From contig NZ_CALUCS010000001.1 in NCBI RefSeq assembly GCF_943914615.1, positions 116,099 through 180,098 of the forward strand: a DNA stretch of 64,000 bases, read 5' to 3'. The notes below the pieces were generated by a model. That model searched no databases and was not told the DNA's origin. It saw only the letters and a program-made list of their open reading frames with translations. Shown one piece after another: positions 8,612 to 17,312 of the stretch. Position 1 is the first letter of the stretch, and each line of letters opens with the position of its first letter. The DNA comes from an uncultured Corynebacterium sp. GTDB lineage: Bacteria > Actinomycetota > Actinomycetes > Mycobacteriales > Mycobacteriaceae. The translations under genes were made by a program, and so were the position numbers.

Positions 8612-8626
8612 GGGGAATTGTTCCCC
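8612..8626. promoter_or_regulatory. palindrome upstream of the Rib-repeat surface protein gene
   Basis: Perfect inverted repeat GGGGAA-TTG-TTCCCC, extendable by one T/A pair on each side, nested inside a wider TTAAG (8601) ... CTTAA (8634) pair. It sits 44 bases before the start codon and is not followed by a T run, so it looks like an operator rather than a terminator. Confidence 0.5.
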
Positions 8627-8669
8627 ACCACGACTTAATGTTGTCTCGCTCTACTTTGAGGTATCTCTT

Positions 8670-11480
8670 ATGATGTTTCTCCGTTCCCGCCGCACGATGA
8701 CTGCTGTTGCGGCTGCCGCCAGCCTGGTTCTGACCGCCACGGCTGTCCCTAACTCCCCGTTCTCTCCGGTAGCTGCCCAGGCCGCCACGGCCAACAAGAC
8801 GCAGGATACGAGCCTGGATTATCGATGCAATGTTTTTGCCGGTGGCGGTATCGGCAACGTGAATTATGACCTCTCGACGGGATTCCATGTGACGATGCCG
8901 GAGAGCGTTAGCGCTGGCGAAGAGGTAGATGTCACCGTAAAAATCGATTCCTTGCAAATCAATAATGAACAGGCTGGTTCTGTGGGGGGACAGCCGAGTT
9001 TCGAAGAGGGAAACACAAAAGGTAATAGGATCCGGTTCCACATTCCGGAAGATGTCGAGCTCGTTGATTCCAACCTAAACGCTACGCTGAACAATCACGT
9101 ACTTGACGTCAATGGCATGATGCAGCCAAGCAAGAAAGGCAGCTTGGTCACCATCGCATTCAAGGAGCTAAAGCTTAAGCTGAAGCCAAAGAAGGCGGGT
9201 ACGGTAACACTTCAAACCCCGAAGAAGTTCCCGAAGCTGGATGATAAGGGACGTGTCGTCCACAGCAATATGGTTTGGGGGCAGGGAATTGCTGGAAAAG
9301 TCCTTTGGAAAACTCCTGGCCTGAAGGTCACCTGCATGACCGACCAATACAAGCCGCTGGGTGCCACCGAGGTTAAGCCGTACTCTGATGCTTTGGAGCC
9401 CAAGTACTCCAATGTGACCGTGAAACAGCAGGATGCTGCTACCGCGAAGAATTCTGCGCAGGCACCGGCTGGCACCACCTACGCCAAGGGGGCCAACGCT
9501 CCGGAGTGGGCGACCGTCGCCAAGGACGGCACCGTCACTGTCAAGCCGGGCCTGGACGTAAAGCCCGGCGACTACACTGTCCCGGTCGTTGTCACCTACC
9601 CGGACTCTTCTGCTGACAACGCCGTTGTGAATGTGACAGTGAAGGAAAAGCCTCTGGCGGAACAGCACGATCCGCAGTACGCTGATGTGACTGTTAAGCA
9701 GCTGGATGAGGAGACTGTCGAGGCTCCAAAGGATATTGCCGAGGGCGCAACTTTTGCAGCTGGAGAAAATGCACCGGACTGGGCCACCGTTGCTGAAGAT
9801 GGCACCGTTACCGTAAAGCCCAGCCGGGAAGTGAAGCCGGGCGACTACACTGTTCCGGTTGTTGTCAGCTACCCGGACGAATCCAAGGGCGACACTGTGG
9901 TTAACGTCCACGTGAAGGTCACGCACACCAACGAGTTGCACGATCCGCAGTTCGGTGAGACCACCGTCGAACAGGAAAGCACCTCTACCATCCCTGCCCC
10001 GGAGGGACTGCCGGAGGGCGCGAAGGTTACCCGTGGTGAGGGCGCGCCGGAGTGGATCACAGTCAACGAGGACGGCTCCATCGAGGCAAAGCCGACCCTG
10101 GAGACCGAAGACAAGGAATATACCGTTCCAGTTGTCGTCACTTACGACGACAAGTCCACCGACGAAGCAACTGCGAAGGTGACCGTCACCAAGAAGCCGG
10201 ACAACCAGGTTTACTCCCCGGAGTTTGGCAGTATCACCGTGCAGGCCAACCGTTCCGCAAAAACTCCTGCCATCGAAGGCATGCCGGACGGCACCACGTT
10301 TGCCTTGGCTGAGGGGGCTCCGGATTGGGCATCTATTGATGACAAGGGCGCTGTCCAGCTGAACCCGGGCGGCGAGGTTGATGCGAAGGATTACACCGTC
10401 CCGGTTATCGTCACCTACCCCGATGGCACTACCGACAATGCCGAGCTGAAGGTCACTGTCACGGAGCGCGCCATCAACGAGCTTCATGATCCGACCTACG
10501 AGCCGATCGAGGTAAAGCAGGAAGAGACCGCCACAGTTGCTGCCCCTAAGGACAGTGCTGCGGACGCCGAGTACTCCCTGGGTGCAGGCGCGCCGAGCTG
10601 GGTTACTCTGAACAAGGACGGCAGCCTCGAGGCACGTCCGAACCGCAATGTTGAGCCGGGTGAGTACCAGATCCCGGTGACGGTCATCTACGGAGATGAC
10701 TCTGCTGACCGCACTACCGCCGTGGTTACCGTGACCGTGAAGCCCGCTAACGAGATCCACGATCCGACCTACTCGGATGTGACGGTGAAGCAGGGCGACG
10801 AAGTGACCGCTCCGGCTCCGACCGATGTGGCCGAGGGTGCGACCTTCGAGGCTGGCGAGGGCGTACCGTCCTGGATCACCGTCAACCCGGACGGCACCGT
10901 GACTGCCAAGCCGGGTCTGGAGGTTGAGGCCAAGGAGTACACCGTTCCGGTGAAGGTCTCCTACGAAGACGGTTCCGGCGACGACACGACGGTGAACATC
11001 ACCGTGACCGTGAAGCCGACCAACGAGAAGTACAATCCGACCTACCCCGATGCTGACGTGAAGCAGGGTGACGAAACCACTGTCGCCCCGCCGGCTGACG
11101 TGGCTGATGGCGCAGAGTTCGCCCTCGGTGAGGGCGCCCCCGAGTGGGCCACCGTCAACGAGGACGGCACCGTCACCTTGAAGCCGAGCAAGGAAGTTAA
11201 GCCGGGCGACTACGACGTCCCGGTCGTTATCACCTACCCGGATAAGTCGACCACCACCACGACGCTGAAGGTGACCATCGAGGAGCAGGACAAGCAGAAT
11301 GACAACACCGGCAGCACCGGCTCCGGCGATGGCCTGTTCGGCTCCCTGAAGGGCTCCAGCAGTGTCTCTGGCTCTAGCGCATTCGGCTACTTCATCGCCG
11401 CCCTGTTCGGAACGATTGCCATCGGCGCAGGGCTGTTCGGCCTGTACAACTGGGCCCGCGACCACGGCTACGTCCGCTAA
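8670..11480 (+). CDS. secreted Rib/alpha-type repeat surface protein, membrane anchored
   Basis: 936 residues, probable adhesin. A signal peptide with hydrophobic core AAAASLVLTATA has an AQA-A cleavage site near residue 38. Residues 45-240 are a unique N-terminal domain starting with LDYRCNVFAGGGIGN. Seven tandem units of about 90 residues follow, each with an opening like ELHDPTYxxVTVKQ and a closing YTVPVVVTYPDxS, the hallmark of Rib domains. The C-terminus is a Ser/Gly spacer, one hydrophobic helix (FIAALFGTIAIGAGLFGLYNW) and a short charged tail. There is no LPxTG sorting motif. ATG 8670 is chosen because it begins the signal peptide. The N-terminal domain is more AT-rich than its neighbours, consistent with a mosaic or transferred gene. 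Confidence 0.88.
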   Translation: MMFLRSRRTMTAVAAAASLVLTATAVPNSPFSPVAAQAATANKTQDTSLDYRCNVFAGGGIGNVNYDLSTGFHVTMPESVSAGEEVDVTVKIDSLQINNEQAGSVGGQPSFEEGNTKGNRIRFHIPEDVELVDSNLNATLNNHVLDVNGMMQPSKKGSLVTIAFKELKLKLKPKKAGTVTLQTPKKFPKLDDKGRVVHSNMVWGQGIAGKVLWKTPGLKVTCMTDQYKPLGATEVKPYSDALEPKYSNVTVKQQDAATAKNSAQAPAGTTYAKGANAPEWATVAKDGTVTVKPGLDVKPGDYTVPVVVTYPDSSADNAVVNVTVKEKPLAEQHDPQYADVTVKQLDEETVEAPKDIAEGATFAAGENAPDWATVAEDGTVTVKPSREVKPGDYTVPVVVSYPDESKGDTVVNVHVKVTHTNELHDPQFGETTVEQESTSTIPAPEGLPEGAKVTRGEGAPEWITVNEDGSIEAKPTLETEDKEYTVPVVVTYDDKSTDEATAKVTVTKKPDNQVYSPEFGSITVQANRSAKTPAIEGMPDGTTFALAEGAPDWASIDDKGAVQLNPGGEVDAKDYTVPVIVTYPDGTTDNAELKVTVTERAINELHDPTYEPIEVKQEETATVAAPKDSAADAEYSLGAGAPSWVTLNKDGSLEARPNRNVEPGEYQIPVTVIYGDDSADRTTAVVTVTVKPANEIHDPTYSDVTVKQGDEVTAPAPTDVAEGATFEAGEGVPSWITVNPDGTVTAKPGLEVEAKEYTVPVKVSYEDGSGDDTTVNITVTVKPTNEKYNPTYPDADVKQGDETTVAPPADVADGAEFALGEGAPEWATVNEDGTVTLKPSKEVKPGDYDVPVVITYPDKSTTTTTLKVTIEEQDKQNDNTGSTGSGDGLFGSLKGSSSVSGSSAFGYFIAALFGTIAIGAGLFGLYNWARDHGYVR
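9393..11283 (+). repeat. seven tandem Rib-domain repeats, period about 270 bases
   Basis: Units begin near 9393, 9661, 9930, 10204, 10474, 10749 and 11022. Later units share stretches such as DPTY, GTVTAKP and YTVPV. Period length varies by only a few bases, always keeping frame. Such arrays expand and contract by recombination. Confidence 0.8.
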
Positions 11481-11492
11481 CCGCGGGCGCGC

Positions 11493-12350
11493 TTAATTGC
11501 GCACGAACTGCCCATCCCGCAGGTGGCGGTAAAACGTCACCGACTTCAGCGGGCGGGGATGGCGCACCCCATCACGGGTAACCGCCAGATCCACCCCACC
11601 GGCCTGTAAGGCCCGCCCCCGCAGCACCGTCGGAGAGACGGTACTGCGGGGCTTCTTTATGCGCCCAAACCAACCCCTACGGGGCAACGGCGGACGCTGC
11701 ACTGCAGCCAAACCCGGAGCATCCGGCGTGGGAACCAAACGTACACCATTGTTGAAATCGCTGGTACCGGCCTTTGCCTGCTCGTACAGAACCTCGGAAT
11801 CGACGATCACCTCGCCGATCATCTCCGCCGTTTCTTCGGATTCGCACACCGGCCCAGTGACCTCCGCCGCGCCCAACGTCACCACGCCATGGTCGTCGCG
11901 AATCACCGGAGTCGGCACAGCCGGGGAAGCCAGTGCGAAGGTGAGGTGCTCGGCGGGGGAGAAGGTGGCGTCCAGACCCCACGAAAGAGCAACCGCCGAA
12001 GAACCAGCAGGGATAAAACCAACCTCGACCCACAGGGCATCAATGCGCATCAACTTGGAAACCACGGCGGCCAGAGCAGCATCGCTACCCTGCACGATCA
12101 CGCGCACGCGCTCGCTGACCTCGTGCGGATCCGGCTGCGGGGCGCCCAAGTGGGGAGCGTCGGGGCGCTGCATCATCTCCTCCAAAGACGGGGTGGAGCC
12201 CACCACGAACCGCTCCAGATCATCCAGGAAACGCAGCTCCTTACGCTTCGGCACGGCGGACAGATCGAGGCACTCCACGGCCTCGCCCGGCAGTACGGGA
12301 TCGCGCAGCCGATCGCTGGCGGGAACATCGCAACGCAACATAAACAACAT
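11493..12350 (-). CDS. conserved hypothetical protein divergent from purA
   Basis: About 285 residues, soluble, no recognised domain. The body (about residues 60-190) alternates predicted strands and helices (ERVRVIVQGSDAALAAVVSKLMRIDALWVEVGF), and the C-terminal 70 residues are basic and end in FYRHLRDGQFVRN. The ATG at 12350 is preferred because GGTGGG lies just upstream; a GTG at 12380 and an ATG at 12341 are alternatives. A gene of similar size next to purA is found in other Corynebacteriales. Function is unknown. Confidence 0.6.
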   Translation of the reverse strand: MLFMLRCDVPASDRLRDPVLPGEAVECLDLSAVPKRKELRFLDDLERFVVGSTPSLEEMMQRPDAPHLGAPQPDPHEVSERVRVIVQGSDAALAAVVSKLMRIDALWVEVGFIPAGSSAVALSWGLDATFSPAEHLTFALASPAVPTPVIRDDHGVVTLGAAEVTGPVCESEETAEMIGEVIVDSEVLYEQAKAGTSDFNNGVRLVPTPDAPGLAAVQRPPLPRRGWFGRIKKPRSTVSPTVLRGRALQAGGVDLAVTRDGVRHPRPLKSVTFYRHLRDGQFVRN

Positions 12351-12391
12351 AGAAACCCACCATAGCTGTGCCACAAGCACCGGCGAGGTAC

Positions 12392-12530
12392 TAGAATGAA
12401 GAAACGTCTAGGTGCCCCGCCCGGTTTCTAACTGAAGCTACAGCAGCGACAGAAGATGCAGTAAATGCATGGCGCGGGGCTACACCCATGAGTACAGAAG
12501 TACCAACGCAGAGGACGTGTTTTAGTTTCC
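12392..12530 (+). promoter_or_regulatory. purA promoter and structured leader
   Basis: A -10 like TAGAAT (12392-12397) would start transcription near 12404, leaving a leader of about 125 bases. The leader has GCCCCGC (12414-12420) able to pair with GCGGGGC (12474-12480), enclosing a small ATGCA-GTAAA-TGCAT hairpin (12456-12470). No clear -35 is seen. Regulatory meaning is inference. Confidence 0.4.
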
Positions 12531-13820
12531 ATGGCAGCGATCATTGTCGTAGGCGCCCAGTGGGGCGACGAAGGTAAGGGCAAAGCTACCGACATTCTGG
12601 GCGGGAAGGTCGACTACGTAGTCAAGCCCAACGGTGGCAACAATGCCGGCCACACCGTCGTCGTCGGCGGCGAAAAGTACGAACTCAAGCTGCTTCCCGC
12701 GGGTGTGCTCTCCGAAAACGCCACGCCCATCATCGGCAACGGCTGCGTGGTGAACCTGGAGGCACTGTTCGAGGAGATCGACGGGCTGGAAGCTCGTGGC
12801 GCAAACGCCTCCCGCCTGCGCGTTTCCGCCAACGCGCAGCTGGTGGCGCCCTACCACGTGGCCATCGACCGCGTGGCCGAGCGCTTCCTGGGCAAGCGCG
12901 CCATCGGCACCACCGGCCGCGGCATCGGCCCGACCTACGCCGACAAGGTCTCCCGCGTGGGTATCCGCGCCCAGGACCTGCTGGACGAATCCATCCTGCG
13001 CCAGAAGATCGAATCCGCGCTGGACCAGAAGAACCAGATCCTGGTGAAGATCTACAACCGCCGCGCCGTCGATGTGGACGAGGTTGTGGACTACTTCCTG
13101 TCCTACGCCGATCGTCTCAAGCCGATGCTGATCGATGCGACGACGGAGCTAAACCAAGCTCTTGACGCCGGTAAGTCTGTGCTGATGGAAGGCGGCCAGG
13201 CCACGATGCTAGACGTGGACCACGGCACGTACCCCTTCGTGACCTCCTCTAACCCCACCACCGGCGGCGCGTGCGTGGGTACGGGCATTGGGCCGACGCG
13301 CATTACCGCATCGCTGGGCATCATCAAGGCCTACACCACTCGCGTGGGTGCCGGCCCGTTCCCGACGGAACTGTTCGACAAGTGGGGCGAGTTCCTGCAG
13401 ACTACCGGCGGCGAGGTTGGCGTGAACACCGGCCGCAAGCGCCGCTGTGGCTGGTACGACTCCGTGATCGCCCGCTACGCCTCCCGCGTGAACGGCTTCA
13501 CCGACTACTTCCTGACGAAGCTGGACGTGCTGACCGGCATCGGTGAGATCCCGATCTGCGTGGCCTACGACGTGGACGGTGTGCGCCACGACGAGATGCC
13601 GATGACGCAGACCGAGTTCCACCACGCCACCCCGATCTACGAGACCATGCCCGCGTGGGACGAGGACATCACCGACTGCAAGACCTTCGAGGAGCTGCCG
13701 GAGAAGGCGCAGGATTACGTCAAGCGCCTGGAGGAACTGTCCGGCTGCCGGATCTCCTACATCGGCGTGGGCCCGGGCCGCGACCAGACGATCGTCATCA
13801 ACGACGTCGCGGAGAGCTAG
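12531..13820 (+). CDS. purA: adenylosuccinate synthetase
   Basis: Makes adenylosuccinate from IMP, aspartate and GTP, the first committed step to AMP. 429 residues, full length. The GTP/IMP-binding loop GAQWGDEGKGKATD is at residues 8-21; NGGNNAGHT, the switch segment GTTGRGIGPTYADKV, and NTGRKRRCGWYD are all intact. ATG 12531 is the family start; the upstream region shows no strong Shine-Dalgarno sequence. It stands alone after a 139-base leader and diverges from the hypothetical gene at 11493. Confidence 0.96.
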   Translation: MAAIIVVGAQWGDEGKGKATDILGGKVDYVVKPNGGNNAGHTVVVGGEKYELKLLPAGVLSENATPIIGNGCVVNLEALFEEIDGLEARGANASRLRVSANAQLVAPYHVAIDRVAERFLGKRAIGTTGRGIGPTYADKVSRVGIRAQDLLDESILRQKIESALDQKNQILVKIYNRRAVDVDEVVDYFLSYADRLKPMLIDATTELNQALDAGKSVLMEGGQATMLDVDHGTYPFVTSSNPTTGGACVGTGIGPTRITASLGIIKAYTTRVGAGPFPTELFDKWGEFLQTTGGEVGVNTGRKRRCGWYDSVIARYASRVNGFTDYFLTKLDVLTGIGEIPICVAYDVDGVRHDEMPMTQTEFHHATPIYETMPAWDEDITDCKTFEELPEKAQDYVKRLEELSGCRISYIGVGPGRDQTIVINDVAES

Positions 13821-13969
13821 GGCGCTGCGCTAGTTTGCCGCTGGCCGCAGCGACGGGCGGCGCTAGAGCGAGCTAGAGTGCACGCAGGAAGTCGGCCAGC
13901 AGCTCTGCTGCGGGGGTGGGCGCCGAAAGGATCTGACTATTTTCAAAAGGAAAATACTCGTTCGGCAAC

Positions 13970-13983
13970 GTGATGCACATCAC
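13970..13983. promoter_or_regulatory. candidate GlxR (CRP-type) binding site
   Basis: GTGATGCACATCAC is a perfect GTGA-N6-TCAC palindrome, close to the C. glutamicum GlxR consensus TGTGA-N6-TCACA. It sits just upstream of a plausible -10 (TACATT, 14001-14006) of the acyl-CoA ligase gene, near the -35 position. This suggests cAMP-linked control; binding is not shown by sequence alone. Confidence 0.55.
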
Positions 13984-14040
13984 TCACTTAAGGTTTGTCT
14001 TACATTGCAAGCGCAGGCCCCGGTTACAAGGAGTGAAACC

Positions 14041-15663
14041 ATGCCGATCCAGAGCCCACAGCAGGAAATCGACATCCCGAACAGCACAATCTACGACGTA
14101 CTGTTCGGCAATATCGCCGAGGAAGACCTCGGCCGCATCGCCATCACGGACGACGCCACGGGCTCGCAAACCACCTACGGGGAACTCAAGGCTCTTATTG
14201 ACGCCTTCGCGGGCGCACTGGCCGACCGCGGAGTTAAGCCAGGCGTAGTCGTCGGGCTGCACTGCCCGAACAGCCTCGCCTTCGCGGTCGCCTTCCACGG
14301 CATTCTCCGCGCCGGGGCAACTGTCACTACCTTGGGGTCACTGCTGAACGCTCACGACGTGGCAAAACAGCTTAAGGACTCAGGTGCGACGTTTGTACTG
14401 ACGACCAAGCTGCTGGGAGAAGCGGGCGTCCTAGGTGCAGAAGAGGCAGGGATCGACCCGGGCAACATCATCGACCTCACCGACGAAGCAACTGGCTTAA
14501 AGGCGCTGGTGGGGGAGGGTCGACCCGCGCCGGAGGTTAGTATCGACCCGGCGACTCACGTGGCGGTGCTGCCGTACTCGTCGGGCACCACGGGTGTGCC
14601 GAAGGGCGTGCGTCTGAGCCACCGCAACCTCGTGGCGAACATTCTGCAGATCGGCGTGCGGCTCGGTCCCAACGGCCTGGACCGCGACTCCGTGGTGATG
14701 TGCGTGCTGCCGTTCTTCCACATCTACGGCATGAATGTCCTGCTGAACTCCTGCCTGTACGTGCGCGCCCACGTGGTGACCATGCCCAGCTTCGACCTGG
14801 AGAAGTTCCTGGCAGCTCACCAGAAGCACGGCATCACGTTTACCTTCATCGCCCCGCCGATCGCCGTGGCGCTGGCCAAGCACCCGCTGGTGGACAAGTT
14901 CGACATCGGCTCCCTAGAGACCGTGCTTTCCGGCGCGGCGGCCCTGGATGGGCAGCTTGCAAACGCGGTAGCCAACCGCCTGGGCGTGCGCATCCTGCAG
15001 GGCTTCGGCATGACGGAAACCAGCCCCGTCACCAGCGTGAGCGACGTCGGAGTTACGCCACTGGATTCCATCGGCCTGCCGGTCTCCAACACGGAGGTGA
15101 AGATCGTGGACATCACGACAGAAGACCTCGAGGAGATCCACCCGCCCGCGAACGAGGGCGAGCGTTCCATCGAAGGTGAAATGTGGGTGCGCGGCCCGCA
15201 GGTGATGCTCGGTTACCTCAACAACGAGGAAGCCACCGCCAACACCATCACTCCCGACGGATGGCTGCGCACCGGCGACATCGCGAACCTAGACCACCTG
15301 GGCAACGCCTACGTGGTCGACCGCATGAAGGAACTGATCAAGTACAAGGGCTACCAGGTCGCCCCGGCCGAGCTGGAGGCGTTGCTGATGACGCACGAGG
15401 CCATCGCCGATGCGGCCGTGGTTGGTTACCTGCGCGAATCCGACGGCGAAGAGCTGCCGCGTGCATTCCTGGTGCTGCAGCAGGGCGTGGACCCGAACGA
15501 CCCGGCCGTGAGCGCGGAGGCGCTGATGGAGTGGGTCGCCGAGCGCGTGACTCCGTACAAGAAGATCCGCATGGTCGAGTTCATCGACGCGATCCCGAAG
15601 TCCAGCACGGGTAAGATCCTGCGCAAGGATCTGAAGAACGTGCCCGTGGCAGCTAAGGCCTAG
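14041..15663 (+). CDS. AMP-dependent acyl-CoA synthetase/ligase (4-coumarate--CoA ligase-like)
   Basis: Activates a carboxylic acid via an acyl-adenylate to its CoA thioester. 540 residues of the ANL superfamily: P-loop YSSGTTGVPKGVRLSHRN near residue 178, GFGMTETSP near 322, GWLRTGD near 408, hinge and A8 region KELIKYKGYQVAPAELEALL, and the C-terminal catalytic Lys in SSTGKILRKDLK. ATG 14041 follows AAGGAGTGAAACC. The acid is likely medium/long chain or aromatic; the family cannot be narrowed by eye. A GlxR-like site upstream fits a role in carbon-source use. Confidence 0.88.
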   Translation: MPIQSPQQEIDIPNSTIYDVLFGNIAEEDLGRIAITDDATGSQTTYGELKALIDAFAGALADRGVKPGVVVGLHCPNSLAFAVAFHGILRAGATVTTLGSLLNAHDVAKQLKDSGATFVLTTKLLGEAGVLGAEEAGIDPGNIIDLTDEATGLKALVGEGRPAPEVSIDPATHVAVLPYSSGTTGVPKGVRLSHRNLVANILQIGVRLGPNGLDRDSVVMCVLPFFHIYGMNVLLNSCLYVRAHVVTMPSFDLEKFLAAHQKHGITFTFIAPPIAVALAKHPLVDKFDIGSLETVLSGAAALDGQLANAVANRLGVRILQGFGMTETSPVTSVSDVGVTPLDSIGLPVSNTEVKIVDITTEDLEEIHPPANEGERSIEGEMWVRGPQVMLGYLNNEEATANTITPDGWLRTGDIANLDHLGNAYVVDRMKELIKYKGYQVAPAELEALLMTHEAIADAAVVGYLRESDGEELPRAFLVLQQGVDPNDPAVSAEALMEWVAERVTPYKKIRMVEFIDAIPKSSTGKILRKDLKNVPVAAKA

Positions 15664-15668
15664 CGGCG

Positions 15669-16685
15669 CTAGAAATCCCAGTCGTCCTCCTCCGTTGATT
15701 CCGCCCGCCCGATCACGTAGGAGGATCCGGAGCCGCTAAAGAAGTCGTGTGTTTCGTTGGAATCCGGCGCCAGGGCGGCGATGATTTCCGGCTCCGTTTT
15801 CGCCGCTTCTTCCTCGTATTGCGGTGGGTACCCCAGATTCATCAGCGCCTTATCCGCGTTGTAGTGCACGAAGGCCATCACGCCGTCGATCAACGATTTC
15901 TCGTCGGGTAGGGTCCCGCCGTACAGGTCCCCGGAATACTCCTTCTCCAGCTCCAGAAGTTCCTCCACTAGCGCGAACGTGAACTCCTCGAGTTCCGCCG
16001 AGCGCTCCGGGTGGGCCTCCAGCCCTCGCTGGAACTTGTATCCCGAGTAGTACCCGTGGACGGCCTTGTCCCGCAGGATCAGCCGAATCATGTCGGCTGT
16101 ATTCATCAGCGTGCCCCGGCAGCTAAACCATAACGGCAGGTAGAACCCGGCGTACAGCAGCAGGGAGGACAGCAGCGTGGCGGCGACCTTCCGCTTGAGC
16201 GGGTCGTCCCCGTAGTAGTGCTGCATCACTGCCGTCGCTCGGCGCTGCAGCGCTGGGTTGCCGATGGCCCAGGTGTACGCGGCGTTGATTTCCTCGCTGC
16301 TGCACATTGTGCTGAATACACTGCTGTAGCTGCGCGCGTGAACGGCCTGCATAAAGGCGATGTTGGCGTAGACCGCTTGTTCGTGTTCGGTGCGGGCATC
16401 TGGGATCTGGCTGATCTCGCCAACGGTCGCCTGCACAGTATCAAGCAGCGTGAGCCCGGTGAATACCTTGGTAGTCAGCTCGCGTTCTGCGTCCGTCAGT
16501 GCGTTCCAGGTCGGCAGGTCGTTGGACAGCGGTACTTTCTCTGGCAGCCAGAAATTGCTGGTCAGCCGCTGCCAGATCTCCAGGTCCTTCTGGTCGTCCA
16601 GCCGGTTCCAATTCACCGGCCGCAGTGGCCGGGCGGGGTCGTGCGGCCATTGGGGTGGGGTTTGGGAGCGCGTGAGGTAGCTCAT
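15669..16685 (-). CDS. nrdF: class Ib ribonucleotide reductase, beta subunit
   Basis: Carries the dimetal-tyrosyl radical cofactor needed to reduce ribonucleoside diphosphates. 338 residues. Metal-ligand segments are visible: LTLLDT, AVYANIAFMQAVHARSYSSVF (Glu and His ligands), and FALVEELLELEKEY. The C-terminal tail ESTEEDDWDF is the peptide that docks to NrdE. ATG 16685 (MSYLTRSQ) is preceded by AGAAAGGAAAC, and an upstream in-frame start is less likely. nrdI lies 58 bases upstream on the same strand; nrdE and nrdH are not in this window. Confidence 0.95.
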   Translation of the reverse strand: MSYLTRSQTPPQWPHDPARPLRPVNWNRLDDQKDLEIWQRLTSNFWLPEKVPLSNDLPTWNALTDAERELTTKVFTGLTLLDTVQATVGEISQIPDARTEHEQAVYANIAFMQAVHARSYSSVFSTMCSSEEINAAYTWAIGNPALQRRATAVMQHYYGDDPLKRKVAATLLSSLLLYAGFYLPLWFSCRGTLMNTADMIRLILRDKAVHGYYSGYKFQRGLEAHPERSAELEEFTFALVEELLELEKEYSGDLYGGTLPDEKSLIDGVMAFVHYNADKALMNLGYPPQYEEEAAKTEPEIIAALAPDSNETHDFFSGSGSSYVIGRAESTEEDDWDF

Positions 16686-16743
16686 TGTTTCCTTTCTGAT
16701 TCTTCTCGATCGTGTCATTCTGCTTGTGTCTTATTGCTCTGTC

Positions 16744-17187
16744 TTATGGACGCCACATCTCCCCGCCAGTCCGATCCCAGAACTCCCGGATGCCTTCCCG
16801 AACACGGGCAACATCGCGGGCCGTGCCGAGCAATTCAAAGCGATAGAGCTCCGGCACCCGGCACTTGGCGGCGATTGTTGGTCCAGCGCAGCAGTATGCC
16901 GTACCGAAATTCCTGTTTCCGCTGGTGATCACACCCCTGATGAAGGTGCGGTTATGCGGATTGTTGAGGAAGGTGATGACTTGCCTGGGCACCGCCTTCC
17001 GCGGGTCGCCTCCGCCATAAGTCGGGGTGATGAGCACATAGGGCTCGTCGACGATGAGCTCCGGTTCCTTACGCCGCAGGGGTATGCGGCGGGCGGGAAT
17101 GTCCAGCTTGTCGACGAATCGGCGGGTGTTTTCGGAGGTAGAGGAGAAGTAGACGATGCGCGGCTGCGAGACCGTGGTCTGTTGCAT
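16744..17187 (-). CDS. nrdI: NrdI flavodoxin-like protein
   Basis: Flavodoxin that generates the oxidant for manganese-cofactor assembly in NrdF. 147 residues. The FMN phosphate loop FSSTSENTRRFV is near residue 14-25, TPTYGGGDPRKAVP near 54, and SGNRNFGTAYC near 88. It is the first gene of an nrdI-nrdF pair. ATG 17187 has AAAGGACC upstream. A cluster of GTTCAA/TTGAAC half-sites lies in its promoter region. Confidence 0.94.
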   Translation of the reverse strand: MQQTTVSQPRIVYFSSTSENTRRFVDKLDIPARRIPLRRKEPELIVDEPYVLITPTYGGGDPRKAVPRQVITFLNNPHNRTFIRGVITSGNRNFGTAYCCAGPTIAAKCRVPELYRFELLGTARDVARVREGIREFWDRTGGEMWRP

Positions 17188-17265
17188 TGGGGAGAGGTCC
17201 TTTACAGCTTGTTGCTAGTTGGCGCTGGTTGTTCGTTGGGGTGAATATCCATGAAACTAGCTTCT

Positions 17266-17312
17266 AAAAGTTCAATGACCCGAACTTTACAACAACAAGC
17301 GATTGAACTTTT
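17266..17312. promoter_or_regulatory. inverted-repeat operator cluster between nrdI and the PNPOx-like gene
   Basis: AAAAGTTCAAT (17266-17276) and its exact reverse complement ATTGAACTTTT (17302-17312) flank a third half-site GAACTTTA (17282-17289). A further AAGTTC is at 17335. Centre-to-centre spacing of the outer arms is 36 bases. It does not resemble an NrdR box. It lies in the divergent promoter region of nrdI and the downstream flavoprotein gene. Confidence 0.6.

Noticed and set aside
9168..11465. 2.3-kb open frame on the minus strand opposite the Rib repeats
   Set aside because: Periodic like the array it opposes, with no start signal; shadow of the repeat gene.
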